From assembly GCF_042242105.1 (NCBI RefSeq), contig NC_092017.1, positions 4,873,652 through 4,937,651 on the forward strand: a stretch of 64,000 nucleotides of DNA, written 5' to 3'. The stretch comes from Pempheris klunzingeri. Taxonomy: Eukaryota > Chordata > Actinopteri > Acropomatiformes > Pempheridae. The notes under the pieces are model-generated. The model was not told where the DNA came from. It saw nothing but the letters and a program-made list of their open reading frames with translations, and made no database searches. The position numbers were made by a program, and so were the translations under genes. Positions 27,127-62,400 of the stretch are shown here, piece by piece; within the stretch, counting starts at the first letter, position 1, and each line of letters starts with the position of its first letter.

Positions 27127-29483
27127 TTATAGAATGTCTCTCAGCATCTCCCACACAGGACTGCTTTCAATGACGTGAGCCCGAGCCAGAGACATCCGGT
27201 CGCGGATGCTGTCTACATGGGGCTTACTGGTGGCCTGCAGACAAAAGAGCCTTGGCTTACCTCAGTATCACAGGGACCAACGTGTCTAAATCAACCAAAT
27301 AGCATTTGTGCACTTTCTACCTCTTTACCTTGGCAATTGTCAACATTCCTTTGACAATTTCAGCATGGTTTCGGACAGGCAGCATCCTGAGATTGCTGCC
27401 AAAGAATCTGAAAGAGACTTCCTCAGTTATTAGTGTGATACTGGACAAATATACATCTTATGTTCACAATGCCTATCAATTTGTGGCAATCAAGCAAAAC
27501 AAGGGGTTTACCCCTCCAGATTACAATTTGTGAGTGCGACTGAAGATACAGCTGTACTCAAAATTCAACCCCCATCGCAAATTAGGTGTACTGGCAAAAT
27601 TTACAAACAATGAAAAGGATACAAAAAGATAGCAAAGGCACTGCATGGTCCTAGAGATACTGTAAAAAGTATAGTTTGCAACTTCAGAGCGAAAGGAACA
27701 CTGGCTGCACTACCTGGAAAACTACCTGAGAGAGGAAACTATCAACGGCTGCCGAGAGTGGCCAAAACCTGAGAGTGACTGCAAAAGACCTGCAGCAAGA
27801 CCTGGTGGCAGCAGACAGAGGTTTCAGTTTCTACAGTAACTACTAAACACTGAAGGCCTCCATGACCAAACTGTACACCACTACTGACTCTGAAGCACAA
27901 GATGAGTCAGCTCTAACATGCTCAAAATTATAAAAATAAGCCACAGAAGTTTTGGGATTCTCTTCTGTGGAGCGACGAAACACAACTGGAACTTTTCAGG
28001 TCAATGGATCAGCGATCACTGCTTTGCTTCTTCTGGCATTGGAAACCTGCAGGATTGGGATACAAGATGTAGTATCAGGAAAAGAATCAGCAAATCCTAG
28101 GAGAAAACATGAGGCCATCTGTGAGGAAGCTGAAGCTTGGGCATCACTGGATCTTCCAACAGGACAATGATCCCAAGTACACCTCAAAGTCCACCAAGGC
28201 TTGGCTTCAGAAAAAGTCCTGGAAGATACTAGAGTGGCCATCACAGTCGCCTGACTTGAATCCCACAGAAAATCTCTGGTGGGATTTGAAGAAGGCGGTT
28301 GCAGCACGCAAACCCAAGAATATTAGAGAGCTGGAGGCTGTTGTCCATGAGGAATTGGCTGAGATTCCTTGGGAACGCTGTCAGAACCTGGTTTACAGCA
28401 GGTCATAACAGCAAAACGGTGTTTTACTAAGTAATAAAGAGGGGGTTGAATAATTTTAAGACCGCGGTTGTCATTAAAAGTGGCATATTGTGTTGAAATT
28501 GGAGAAATCACCTGTAATATTAGATGTATTGAGCCAGTTTAAGTTTGAGTTGGTTATTGAACACACCTGAAGGGTTGTAAATTTTGCCAATACACCTAAT
28601 TTGCAATGAGGGTTGAATCGTTACGGTTACAATGCAACTGTAACAGTCACTTCTCTACCTTCGCTGAATCACAGACAGGACCTCCAATTCCCTTTTCCCA
28701 TTAAAGGGCGCATACAGGAGTAGAAAGCTGTTCCGGTGTACTCGTACGAAAGTCTTTATCCTCTCAATGAGTCCAGATTCTTCAAAGCATTCTGGGAGGT
28801 CCTGAGGGTCAACCAACAGAAACGCAGTACCTAGACAATAACGAGTCGTGAATGTCACAAGTTATTAATGTTGTTAACCTTGTATTCAACGGACCTGGTT
28901 ACTTTGGCTACAACATCCATATGTGGTCTGAGTTCAAGTTCAGGTAAGAATCCAGTGGCAGCTCATCAAATGAATGTCAATGCTGGGTTTGAAAATATAA
29001 GTGTGTGGGAGAAGTAACTGTTGGGACGGCTGAATAGGGTTTGTGTTAAAGGTTGTCAGGTTATTTAGGAGCAGGTTTACCTGACAGAGGAAAAATAAAG
29101 GATCCGGGCTCAACACTGTCTGAATATCTGATTCGGTGCTGTTGTGCGCTCAGCATCCTGTTTGTCTCGTGGTTCTGATAAAACAAATACAAATTGTTAA
29201 ATTAATAAGGCAGCTTCTAACTCCTGTTAGCAGCCAGTCATGGCTGAATTACTATTTTATCGAATGAAATTATCTTCATAGCTTTTGTTTTTGGTGGTGT
29301 AACGTTAGCTGGTGTATGTAACTAAGGTTAGCTAGCTAGTAAACACACTTTAGCTCACCGCCACTTAAACCTGAAATCAAAACGTTTAACAAATCGAGAG
29401 CTCATTTTAATTCCCACCTGGAGAGAGGAGCTGACTATAATTGTTGTTTTCCACTGAGGAGTCGTCTCTTGGCCTGTTGCCAT
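27127..29483 (-). CDS. spo16: SPO16 meiotic crossover factor (C1orf146 orthologue; five exons, complete)
   Basis: Exons on the minus strand, 5' to 3': 29418-29483, 29081-29174, 28659-28830, 27329-27407 and 27127-27234. They join in phase to 172 aa, close to human C1orf146 (about 180). Conserved blocks are [12 protein letters not shown] in exon 1, [17 protein letters not shown] across exons 2-3, AFLLVD and [10 protein letters not shown] in exon 3, [16 protein letters not shown] in exon 4, and [12 protein letters not shown] plus [10 protein letters not shown] in exon 5. SPO16 pairs with SHOC1/ZIP2 in an XPF-ERCC1-like complex that stabilises meiotic recombination intermediates and promotes crossovers. 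It is normally germline-specific, so somatic RNA-seq may miss it. The start was chosen by homology to the human N-terminus. Intron 3 (27408-28658) is almost filled by a Tc1-like element in the opposite orientation. Its neighbours glmn and btbd8 match the human order. Confidence 0.93.
27547..28642 (+). mobile_element. Degenerate Tc1/mariner-like transposon in spo16 intron 3
   Basis: The element is about 1.1 kb, bounded by TA dinucleotides and inverted ends. The left end starts TACAGCTGTACTCAAAATTC, and the reverse complement of the right end starts TACAGTTGCATTG. Both continue into near-identical sequence containing GCAAATTAGGTGTA and TGGCAAAATTTACAA. The right end has a small insertion relative to the left. 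On the plus strand, a decayed transposase of the DD34E type is readable: WSDET with the first Asp at about 27974, then [15 protein letters not shown] and [16 protein letters not shown] stop codon near 28067 interrupts the frame between these motifs, and the N-terminal DNA-binding part is scrambled, so the element is not autonomous. It lies antisense to spo16. Confidence 0.9.
28109..28408 (+). pseudogene. C-terminal remnant of Tc1-like transposase
   Basis: This is the longest open stretch of the element, 99 codons. It carries the second catalytic Asp ([11 protein letters not shown]) and the distal Glu ([11 protein letters not shown]), spaced as in Tc1 DD34E enzymes. The frame is the same as the upstream WSDET block, but a stop separates them, so no complete enzyme can be made. 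There is no sign that it has been adopted by spo16, which is transcribed from the other strand. Confidence 0.85.
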
Positions 29484-30554
29484 TAAACTCTGCTCACTGA
29501 AAGGCAAATTACTAACTTAATGTGGATCTGATAATGACAGGATAACTAACACGCACGAGCGAGCAGGCCAGCCCGTGTACTTGAACGCAGCACGAGCGTC
29601 AGTTTATCACGCTAAGTGCAGAGAAGCACAAGAGGGCGCTGCGGTGTTAGCTAGCAACACACAGTTCACCGTGTCAGTGGCTGACCCTCACACCGCTCAG
29701 AGGAAAACGCCTGAAATTAACTTTATGGTTGTTCTCAGGTGAGTTTCGTAGATTAATATTGTTATTTTTACGGACACAGGTGTGCCATGGCTTGTTATAC
29801 TAACTGACCGCTGCTTTTAGTCTTATGAAATATCCCTCCACTTATTTCGGTTTTACACGGCAGACATTTTACCTTGTTACATTAAGGTAGGCACAGGTGT
29901 AATTCATAACGTTAATGGAGGCTCCACGCCTGTCTCGGCAAGACAAACCAGAGAGCAAATGTTAATGAATGTAATTCATTAAACCTGTACTGTTCCTGCT
30001 GTAGCATTTGAACAGTCTGCAGATTAAAAGGTTTACTGTGTGCTGTATAAGAAAGCCACTAAAATGACAAAAATAGGAATAAACCTGAACCCAATTCAGT
30101 GCACAGAATGTCTGTGGCCCCAAATAGAAACGACATTTTCCAGAAACACAGATGTTTATTTTCAATGTGACAGTAAATGCAAGCCAGTAGGCCAATATTA
30201 TTTCTTTAAGAAACTTCAGTCAACCATATTATCAGTGGACTGCCATGAGAAAGGTTTTTTTTTTTTTTTAACTCCCTCCCTTGCTAGAGCTTTGAAGCAA
30301 CATCAATTTAACAGTCAAACATACAAAAATATCAGCATGCATAACAGCTCATTTGTGTCAAGAAAGGACATAACAGGGAATGCAAATAAAGCTGCTGCAA
30401 GGTCCACAGTTCTGCAGAATCCAGGAAAATCAGACATGTCAAAAAGAGACAGATTTAAGATTTTAAATTATAATAAATTAAGACAAACTTGATGTGAAGA
30501 TGTTCAAAGTTCACAGAGAAGGCGTCAACTGTCCGGCAGGCTGTCGTCTGTGCA
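29484..30554. other. Short intergenic stretch, spo16 promoter and btbd8 3' UTR
   Basis: About 1.07 kb. The right part should be btbd8 3' UTR (to about 30150) and the left part the spo16 promoter, which shows some CpG content near 29560-29650. I see no further gene. Confidence 0.5.
30155..30160 (-). other. btbd8: Candidate btbd8 polyadenylation signal
   Basis: TTTATT on the plus strand gives AATAAA on the gene strand, about 400 bases after the btbd8 stop codon. Confidence 0.5.
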
Positions 30555-30555
30555 C

Positions 30556-53260
<22,705 letters not shown>

Positions 53261-54260
53261 GGTTTATTAGCTTCTCTAAGACAGAGACAAGACAGAGGCC
53301 TCAGTCTGGTGAACAGCTCTAGAGGAAGAGGACTAGTAAACACAGGAGAACACTGAGAGAGACCAAGTGAGACAGGTTCAAGTGGGACAGAAAATTGCAA
53401 TTACAATCAGTTAACCTCTTAGATATTTCAACACAGTGCTACAACAAAGACACACGTGGTTCAGTTTTAAGCTTCATATTTTCAACCATCTGACGTCAGC
53501 CTCACCTCGCTGCCCTTTGGTGACTTGACACGTTTAGCCCCGAGAGGCGCTGTTTTACCAATGTGAAGAAAATCAATTAAAATGGGAACTGATGCCCCCG
53601 ACGACCCGACACAGAACTAACTATTAATGTTCTTTAGCCCTGATATTAAAACAACAAGGGCAAACCTGTTCGGACTGACTAGCTTCCAGCAGAAAACGCC
53701 ACTGATATCATCACCTGGAATAACCAGTTTCCCTCGATTTCAACACAAGTTTAATTTATTCCAGAGCAGCCCGAAATGAAACACACTCACAAACACTCTC
53801 ACACACACATACCTGTGCTAACACACGTATTTTCTCTTTTTCTGTCAAACATTTAAGCTAAATAACACTACTCTCATTCCCCTCTCGCTGCTAGCATGCT
53901 AGCGCTAGCTAACATGAGCTGCTAGTTAGTTTTCTACCTGAACCTTAAGACAGACTGCCTGCTGGTAGAAACAGACCTGTAGGAATTAGAGGCAGCCGAC
54001 AGCTCTTTGTTAGCACGATGTTCGGAAACAAACATATTAGACTATCTTCATGAACGGGCTGACCCACTGACCGATGTTGTTGACATCACTGCTGCACGCC
54101 GTCCGCCTCCCACTAGAACACGGTTTGCAAAACAGAGAAGGTAAGGACACGGCGTCACAACCCGGAAGCTGGTGCTCATGCGCAGTGCGAGCGTAGATGG
54201 AGCCGTGCCGTCAAACGATGCTTTCAGGTGCTGCGCACAACCCCGAAAACACACATTCAA
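53261..54260 (-). promoter_or_regulatory. btbd8: Probable btbd8 5' UTR exons and promoter region
   Basis: CpG-containing sequence lies upstream of the btbd8 ATG, most clearly near 54080-54200. Several GTGAG/GTAAG-like donors are present on the minus strand (near 53510, 53810, 53935 and 54145), so one or more non-coding first exons are likely. I cannot fix the start site. Confidence 0.4.
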
Positions 54261-55800
54261 ACCAGACCTTTGGGTTCGGTAGGAATGTAGGGGTTATGAG
54301 GCAAAAGCGCCCCCTGGTGGTGGCGGCTCTCATTCCTCTTTACACATTATGTTTGTACCAGGTTAAAATGCCAGTCACGTCTGAAACAGACATATTTTCC
54401 CTTCTATTTCTAAATATTTGAACCCGATCTTCAAATAATTAAATCAGAAAAGGTTTTCCATTAGTGACTGTGGGCAATCTATATCGCAAAGCTGTTCACA
54501 GAAGAGGTGGAGGTCTTAGCCAGTTTCTTGATTAAAGAAGAAAGGACCAAGAGAGGAAATAATCTTGAAATGAAACATCCCTCCTGTGCTGCAGTGGATA
54601 AATGAGCACAGAGACACGGTCACATAGACTGATCATATGTCAGTGTTTTAACATTTTTTTTCTATAGAATAAGAAAATGCATGACAACTATAAGTTACAA
54701 TGGAAATAGCCAAGTGAAAAGTTAGCAGCAATAGAGAAATCTTTTAGTATATCACACCAATTTATGTTTCTGTCTCAGTTATTTCTATTGGAACGAAACA
54801 AAACATTCTATTAAAGCTATTTGATAGACTATCAATCGTAGTCTAACATACTGCCCTGCTAAAAATATTTGAGTTTCTATTGGAGCCGTTTATCTGCTAA
54901 AACGGCTAAAACTGCGAAAAATAATTATTTCCGACTGTCTTTGAATGCAGCGACAGAGCTTGCCCTACCTGGCTGATGTCATTGGCATGTATCATTACTC
55001 TTCTCCTGTGATGTCAATGCAAAGTGCAAATGCTTGAATCAGCATCAGAGCCATTGGAAACACAAAAGATGCTCAGTGTGGTTGGACAGTGAGAGCTACT
55101 GCAGAGGGATTTGGTGCAATATCAGCTTTCTGATAAGGAATATTCTATACAGTGATGTTAATAGTTAAAAAGTAGTTTATTAATGCTTTATACATTTAAA
55201 ACAATAAGACATTAATAAGGATATTTGGGTTGCCAGGATTAAAAAAAAAAGTGTATATCTGACTGTAGTTAGTACAATTTGCAATATTTTGACGCAAGCT
55301 AAGCATTAAAAAGTGCTTGTACAAATAATGATAATGATAATACTTTTAAAAATCCTCTAACTTGTTCTTGCTGGTTTGAAATAGACATCATCATGCATTG
55401 CCTGAGTGTTCTTTTCTTTAAATAGCTCAGCAGCAATTGTGTGTGTGTGTGTGTGTGTGCGTGCTGTTTACATAAGAGTGATGAGCACACACCTCAGTGT
55501 AATTCCACATCAACATCTCTTTTGGCATATAACCACGTGGGGAAGGTATAAATAGAAACCTAAAAAAAATATCCAAACGTTTGTAGTCCCAAAAATAACC
55601 AGCGTGACTGCTGTGTCTCTCAGCTCTGTGCTATATTTAACTACAGGCTACATCATTACTGTCTGTGGTGTGTTTTATCTCTTGTGTGTAAAAGCTTGCA
55701 GTGATGGTTGAGAGACAGCACGCTGCACAGCTTCAAACACACCACTGTTATTATTATCATCATGTCGAAACAGGCCGGAAATGTTAAAGAGCAGTGTAGT
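54261..55800. other. Intergenic region between btbd8 and ephx4
   Basis: AT-rich sequence with a GT repeat at 55438-55460. I see no gene or RNA element. Confidence 0.5.
55438..55460. repeat. GT microsatellite
   Basis: About 11 GT units between btbd8 and ephx4, with one GC near the end. Confidence 0.9.
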
Positions 55801-55819
55801 CCAGCAGATTGACGCATAG

Positions 55820-55825
55820 TTTATT
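55820..55825 (-). other. ephx4: Candidate ephx4 polyadenylation signal
   Basis: TTTATT on the plus strand (AATAAA on the gene strand), about 670 bases after the ephx4 stop; this would give a 3' UTR of roughly 0.7 kb. Confidence 0.5.
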
Positions 55826-56491
55826 TATAAAACCAAATGGTGTAGACCTGGCTCAGTGAATTTCAAAATGCAGTGTGTAGGAATAGATACAAAATAGTAC
55901 AATAGTCAACCAGCACTGACATTTTTATACATGAAGATCAAGATAACAACATTCTCTACGTTTAAGCAAGTATCTCTGAGGAAAAAATACAAAGAAGAAA
56001 ACTCCTTTAGACAACACTACCTGATAAAGGGAACGGGAGAGCTATGGCTCCCAGAGGACTGTGCCTAAAGAAGAGTGGAGCGACCCAATGAAACATACAA
56101 GTCTAGCGGACGACGCCACATCCCAGTCTCTCAGGACATCTTTACACCGCGACAGCTCGGAAGTTAAAAAGGCACCACACAATACAAGTCACAAGGAGAT
56201 TTTGCCACACATTTGTAATGCTGTAACTGACAAACTTTAAGGCGGATGTCATGTGCAAAAAACATCTTGAATATGTGTCACACGTACTGCCCAGCGTCCT
56301 CTCCGGTGAAGTGTGCTTTGATTCTTTCCTTTACTGCTGACTTCTTTAAAAAATATTTGAAATGTGAAAGATTTAAAAGAATGATTGCATTATCACTATG
56401 TTGCTTGGTATCACAGGCATATTCCAGGCTTCCGGGTGTGGCAAGTGAGGGAGGGGGCGGGGGGAGGGCTGGTGGAGGCCTCGCTGTGGAT

Positions 56492-59400
56492 TTAGTTCCT
56501 GTAGCTTTTACGTCCCTCTCCCTCCTTGAGGAAGGTCCATATGAGGGTGTTCACAATATCAGGCTGGTCCTGCTGCAGCCAGTGACTGGCCCCAGAGATG
56601 ATGTTGAGACGGAAATGATTGCGGATGTAGAGGCGGCAGGCCTCGGCCATTTCCTGCTCCAAGAAGGCGTCCCGCTCGCCCCAGAGCAGCAGCACCGGGG
56701 ACCTGACGTGATTCTGGCTCAGCGGGAGGGAGCTACAGAGAGAAGAGAGGAGAAGACCTGAGTGCAGCCAAAAATTATCCATGAGAGAACATAAAGGAAA
56801 AAATACATCTTAAAGCAGAATTTACAAGGTGATATTTCAGTAGTTATGGACGGTGAAGTCCATCCTACAATCTATGTTAGAAATTTAATTTGCGATGGCT
56901 GACCTCCATTTGGCCGCCTCAGTTTTAGGGTCCTAGTTTTATTCATGCTGGCTCACTGTCACACTGTCGTAGTTTATTGGATTTTCTTGGTTTTTTCATT
57001 CATTTATGACTTTTCCAACCAGGAACATTCCAGTAACACACACCCTCAAACACCTCTACTATCACAATTCTCTATTTCCAAAGCTTTTTGGTGGACTGGA
57101 GGCGAGTAACATCGAGTGGCAGCATGACATCAATGTCTCGTGTACGGTGGTAGAAGCACTCTGAAAACCATTTGAAAAATCTATTTCTGTCAGGCTTATC
57201 ATATCAACTCCTCCACGTGTCAGCATTTTCACAGGCAGACAGAAATGTTCCTCATCTCAGCCTCTTTAGAGACTGCTTCTAATTCTAGAAAGAATATAAA
57301 ACAATAACAACATATCAGCAGCAGCAGCATCATTGAAATCACACACAGTATTTGAATCATATCCTCAGTAGATATTTCATATTGTGGATGTGGAGGAGGC
57401 TCCAGCCCCCACCACCGTGGACAGGATAAGTAGATATATGGTATATGAAATGGATGGATGGACGTTGGTGTGTGCTTATGTATTTGTGTCCCTAGTGCTT
57501 AGGCACAGTATGCGCTTGTGAGGAGACTCATTGGGCATGGGTCCGTGATATTTGTTTACGTAAGCATATAAAAGCTATTCTGAGATAACTCATTGCTTGA
57601 GACGGGAGCAGATGGCTCGCTCAGTCATGCATGTGCAGTTCACATGTCAAAAATACATGCACTGATACTTTCTTTGATCTGATTTGTGCCAATCACTCTT
57701 GGCCAGCTGGTCAGTTTTACATGTGAGAACGACGGTATATGTGCATGTAAATATTTGACAGCATTGTGGCCTTTACAGAGGCCACTTCTGAGCTCAGACA
57801 GTAGATGGCGCTACTAAATTTGAATTAAATAACTTTATAAAAAGGTCTCTATGTGCACAGTACTCAATGTACTGTAGACCATCAAGTTTGTGAAAAATGC
57901 AGATCATATACACTTGCAGTGACTGCCTGATAACACTGAGATGCTGACTAAAAAGAATCTCAAAGTACTGCAGCAACAGTGAAATGGTCTCCTATGGCAA
58001 CAGCATATCCAGCAGCTACAGTGTCTTAATGATGCACTGTTGTAGATTAAACTACTCTACAGCATATCAAATAGTTCATAGCCAGCTACAACAGCACAAT
58101 GCCTCTCCATTACTGTGTAGCACCATTAGATACAATATTTCGGCATTATGAGTACTTTTACTTTGGATACTTTACATTTTTCTAATAAAAACTTTACCTG
58201 ACTGGCATTTTCAGTGCAGGGCTTTTATAATGGAGTATTTTCATACTGCAGGATTGCTGCTTTTTACTTAATAAAGGACTGGGATACTTCTTCTATCACT
58301 GCTATTTCTAAATCCCCGTATAGAATTTCTGAAAGATCTCTGACATAATCCATCTTTTGGTGAGTGAACTATTGCTCACCTGAAGACATTCCTATAATAG
58401 TTGAGGGCTCCCGTCAGAGCTCCCGGCTGTGAGAGCGCATACAGATACGCCTCCAAGTCCTCTGCAGTGAGCCATCGGCCTTTCCTTCCAATCCCCGTGC
58501 TGCGGCTGGTGAACAAGTTCTTCAGAGCCTGCAGCAGAGACAGCCACACACACAGAGGTGAATTTATGTGACTGGTACAATTTGATATAGAGAACATTCA
58601 CAGAAGGACGTCACTGTAACATGAGTCAGAAAAGGTACTTTGGCGGTGAAATCAGCTCTGATGACCTTCGGTCACAGCTCTGGCACCCTGACTTACTGCT
58701 GGCTCGACAACTTTACATGCTGTGCTTTTACTTCTGAAAACTCCAGCACAGGCATAAAGAAACATCATCCAATGATTCATTTAGTTAGCAGATATCTGAA
58801 AAATGTCACCATTAAATCAAATCTAAAAAGTGCCTTGTGAAGCCAAATCATTACAGGAGGAAGTCATTTAGATTTTAGAAAATTAAAGAAATCAGAAAAC
58901 ATTTTTGGGAAATATGCTTATTCACTTTCTTAAAGAACCATAAATATGAAACTGTGGCCTGTAACCAGTTAGCTCAGCTTTGCTTTGCAGAAAAACCCTT
59001 TGAAAAAATGACAGGCTGTGGTGTTCCGGGGGGGGGGCTTCTCCCAGTCTTTTGTGCTAAGGTCAGGTGTGGCTTTTTATTTGACAGATATGAGAGTGCT
59101 ATCAATATTCTCATCTCTTGGCAAGGGAAAAAATATCACCCAAATGTCAAACGACTCCTTCAATTCATTGAAAAAAAATTCATGCATTACTAAAACTGGT
59201 AAAGTTTCAAAATTGTAATGAAATGACTGAATTTCAATGGTACATTTTATTATAAACAGCATGTTTGCCGTTATGTGCTCATCCAGTTTAGCATGTGATT
59301 GGTAATAATCTATCAGTTACCATTTCCTACAGGATTAGTTCATCCTTTTGTTTACTACTACTGACCTCTTTCACAGCAGGTTATTTTTAGTGGCACTGAT

Positions 59401-62400
59401 GCAAACACTAAAAATAGCCTGACACTGTAATGACATGGAGCATACACCAGCACACACAACACTACACACACACACACACACCCAGACGCAAACACACACA
59501 ACCTTGACCTTGAAACAGCTTAAGCCCACACATAAGAGACCACCTTGAAATCATTGATGGAGAGCATGAGCTCCGGGAAGCGGGGCAGCTGGAAGAAAAA
59601 GAAATGACTGGACTTCAGCAGCTGGCTCGGGTGACGCAGAGCGTAATCTGGAGGAGAAGAGAGGAGAGGAGAGGAGAGGAGTTCAGTTCAGTTGTTCGAT
59701 AGTAATTAAAGGCCAAGTTTGGGGGTCGTAGATGTAACAACATTCAGTGACTTTGCTTCTCTGTTTGCACCAGTTAAACCAGCTGTTCCAGCTTCACATG
59801 AGCCTCCTGTAATTAGCTTCTCATCATCTTCCTCTTAAGGCAGAAGAGGATTTGCCAGATGGATGCAAACATGGAAGTGAAGTAATAACTCTTCCTAATT
59901 AATGATAATAATTATGGTAATAATCCAAGAGCCAAACCAGAGAGTCTCTAATTAGTATGAGGAAAATATGATCTGACGGTCCATTCGTTTGCACGTGGTG
60001 ACATCATACCTGTGAACACAGAAGGATGGGGACAGTTAAGGACGATGAGTTTTGTCACCATCTCTGGGTAGTGAATGGCGAACAGCCACGCTATCGTCCC
60101 GCCCCAGTCGTGGCCAACAAGGCAACATCTGTTGTACCCTTGGAAGAAAAGCAAATGCACATATAGCAGTGCTTTGTTATTGTGGTAGAAGACAGCGACG
60201 CGCTGTTTATTAAAGCATGTCAGAGCCTGAAAATCAATACTGGTCTCACTTCTTTATAGCTGGCTTCCTCCCTCAGAGGACATTTACACCCATCAAATGG
60301 ATGTATTTCATGACAAACAGCCAAATGCAGATCAAGGTCAGGGCATCCGTCTGAGGGATTCTGATCACATTACTGTTTCAATCCCTACAAACTAATCTCC
60401 TGTCCTGTACTAGCACCATTTACACCCACTGGTATGAATCATAGCAGGCCTCCTCTCAGCACAGATATCACATATGCTTCACAAAGTAAGTCTGGGAGCC
60501 ACTTTTGGAAAACGACAGAGGGCCAGATCGGTCCGGTGTTTGACGTGAGATCTGATCATTTGTTACCAAGATAAGAAAAGGTTACATGCCATGTATGGTT
60601 AAAGGCCAAACCTCTGATGGGTGTAGCACTACTGGCTAGCTGTGGATGTGGACTGCATTGTGGACAGTGTGGGCTCCAACAGTCGGTGTAAACAGGGCTC
60701 TGTGGTCCAATCACAGAGCGGAGCACAGCAGTTATCATATGATCAATGCAAGCCTCCCACTTCCACTGCAATGACCATTAAATGAATCATTTGCACAGCA
60801 ATATGCATTGCAGTGCCTAGCTCCTGGGAGCCTGTTGAGAAATTAACAATGACGGCTAGAACAATGCAAGAAGAGACACAACATCGACTACAGAACTCCC
60901 TCAAAAGCACTTTCTAAGAGAACGTAAATCTTTAATAAGGAATGTGCTTAAAAACCGGCTTGAGACTATGTTCAGGCCATTATGGTGCCAGTGGGCTGGT
61001 CTTTCTGGGCTTACATTTTTGCTGTAGCATTATTTAAAGCTGCGCTACTCAATGTTTTTATAATAGCACCCAAATTATTAATATGTGTAATGTGAAAGAT
61101 GTCACTAATAGTGACAAACCCGCCGAGAATGATCACCTGATTCTGCAGTTCCCTCTTGGTAAAATTCTAAATTGATCGTGATATCTAAATTGTTGAGCGT
61201 GCAGCTTGGTCAACCGCCCTCAAGGGGCCAAAAATAGTTTGAAATATTGCTATTAATAGATAATCACAGTTCATTATAAACCAGTTCTCTTTTTCATAGC
61301 TTTGGGCTTCATTTCTCTCTGTCATGATGATGTACTCGCTGTAGTGGTCCCTGAGATCTGACAACAGACAACAAATACATGAAACATTAGCAGTTAATCA
61401 GATTATAAACACGACGGCAGATCAGTCAGATAGCTGTAACACACTTGAATATGACTAAGATGGAGCTCCCAGGCACTATGTGATGTTCTTGGAGTCATTA
61501 CTGACATTTCAGTTCTAAGACATATCTCACACAGTGTGGAACCAGTGCTATAAAAAACTGTGATATGCTGGCCAGTGAAATAGCAAGAGAAATGTCATTC
61601 TGGCCAGATAATCATTAGTGGATGCTGGTGTGTGCAGACAGCCTCGGGATAGCTTCCTGCTAGTGTTAGCATGCAGTCAGCAGGCTGTGGGCTCTGTATC
61701 TGCACAATGTCCCGTGTTCAGTAAGAATGAGTCAGTGGAAGTTTGTCATACCACGCTGCAGGCCCAAGGCCTGTCCGCAGCTTATCACTGACAAACAAGT
61801 TTATTTTTGACCCAAGACACTGTCAAGGCGCTGTCCACTCCTCGGAGATGATTAAAAGTTACAGACACACAGTTCTCCTGTGTTCCCTCACCTAAGTACT
61901 CCACAATATCCTTCACGTCGGTCACCAGGTAATCGAAGCGATAGCTTTCGGTGGAGAGCGGCAAGTCGGACTCCCCGTAGCCCCGCATGTCGATGGCCAC
62001 CACGCGGAACTCACTCTTAAACTCACGCAGCTGGTATCGCCAGGAGAACCTGAGGCACACAAACACAGAGAGAGATCTCTTACTTATTTCCATTTCCTTT
62101 AATTACTTTTATACTCCGAGAGACAGCTTTACAGCCTACTGTCATTTCCACGGGGTTCTCCAGTGATTTGGTATTGAAAGTATTATTTATTGAGTGTGAT
62201 TAAAAGAGAATTGTCAAAGTCCATGCAGCAGAAGTAGATATCCTCACTTTTAGTAGGCCATTAAACAACTGTTTAATGGCTGTTTAATTGAACTTTATGT
62301 GCATCATTGGTGGAATGCCCCTTTAAACACTTAACACAGTTACAAACAAACCTCACAAACTTTTTTTTAAAGCTACAACTCAGCTTTCTTTCCAGCACAG

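Noticed and set aside
28109-28408. The transposase open frame as a domesticated host gene
   Set aside because: An upstream stop separates the catalytic residues, the N-terminal part is degraded, and it lies antisense in an intron of spo16.
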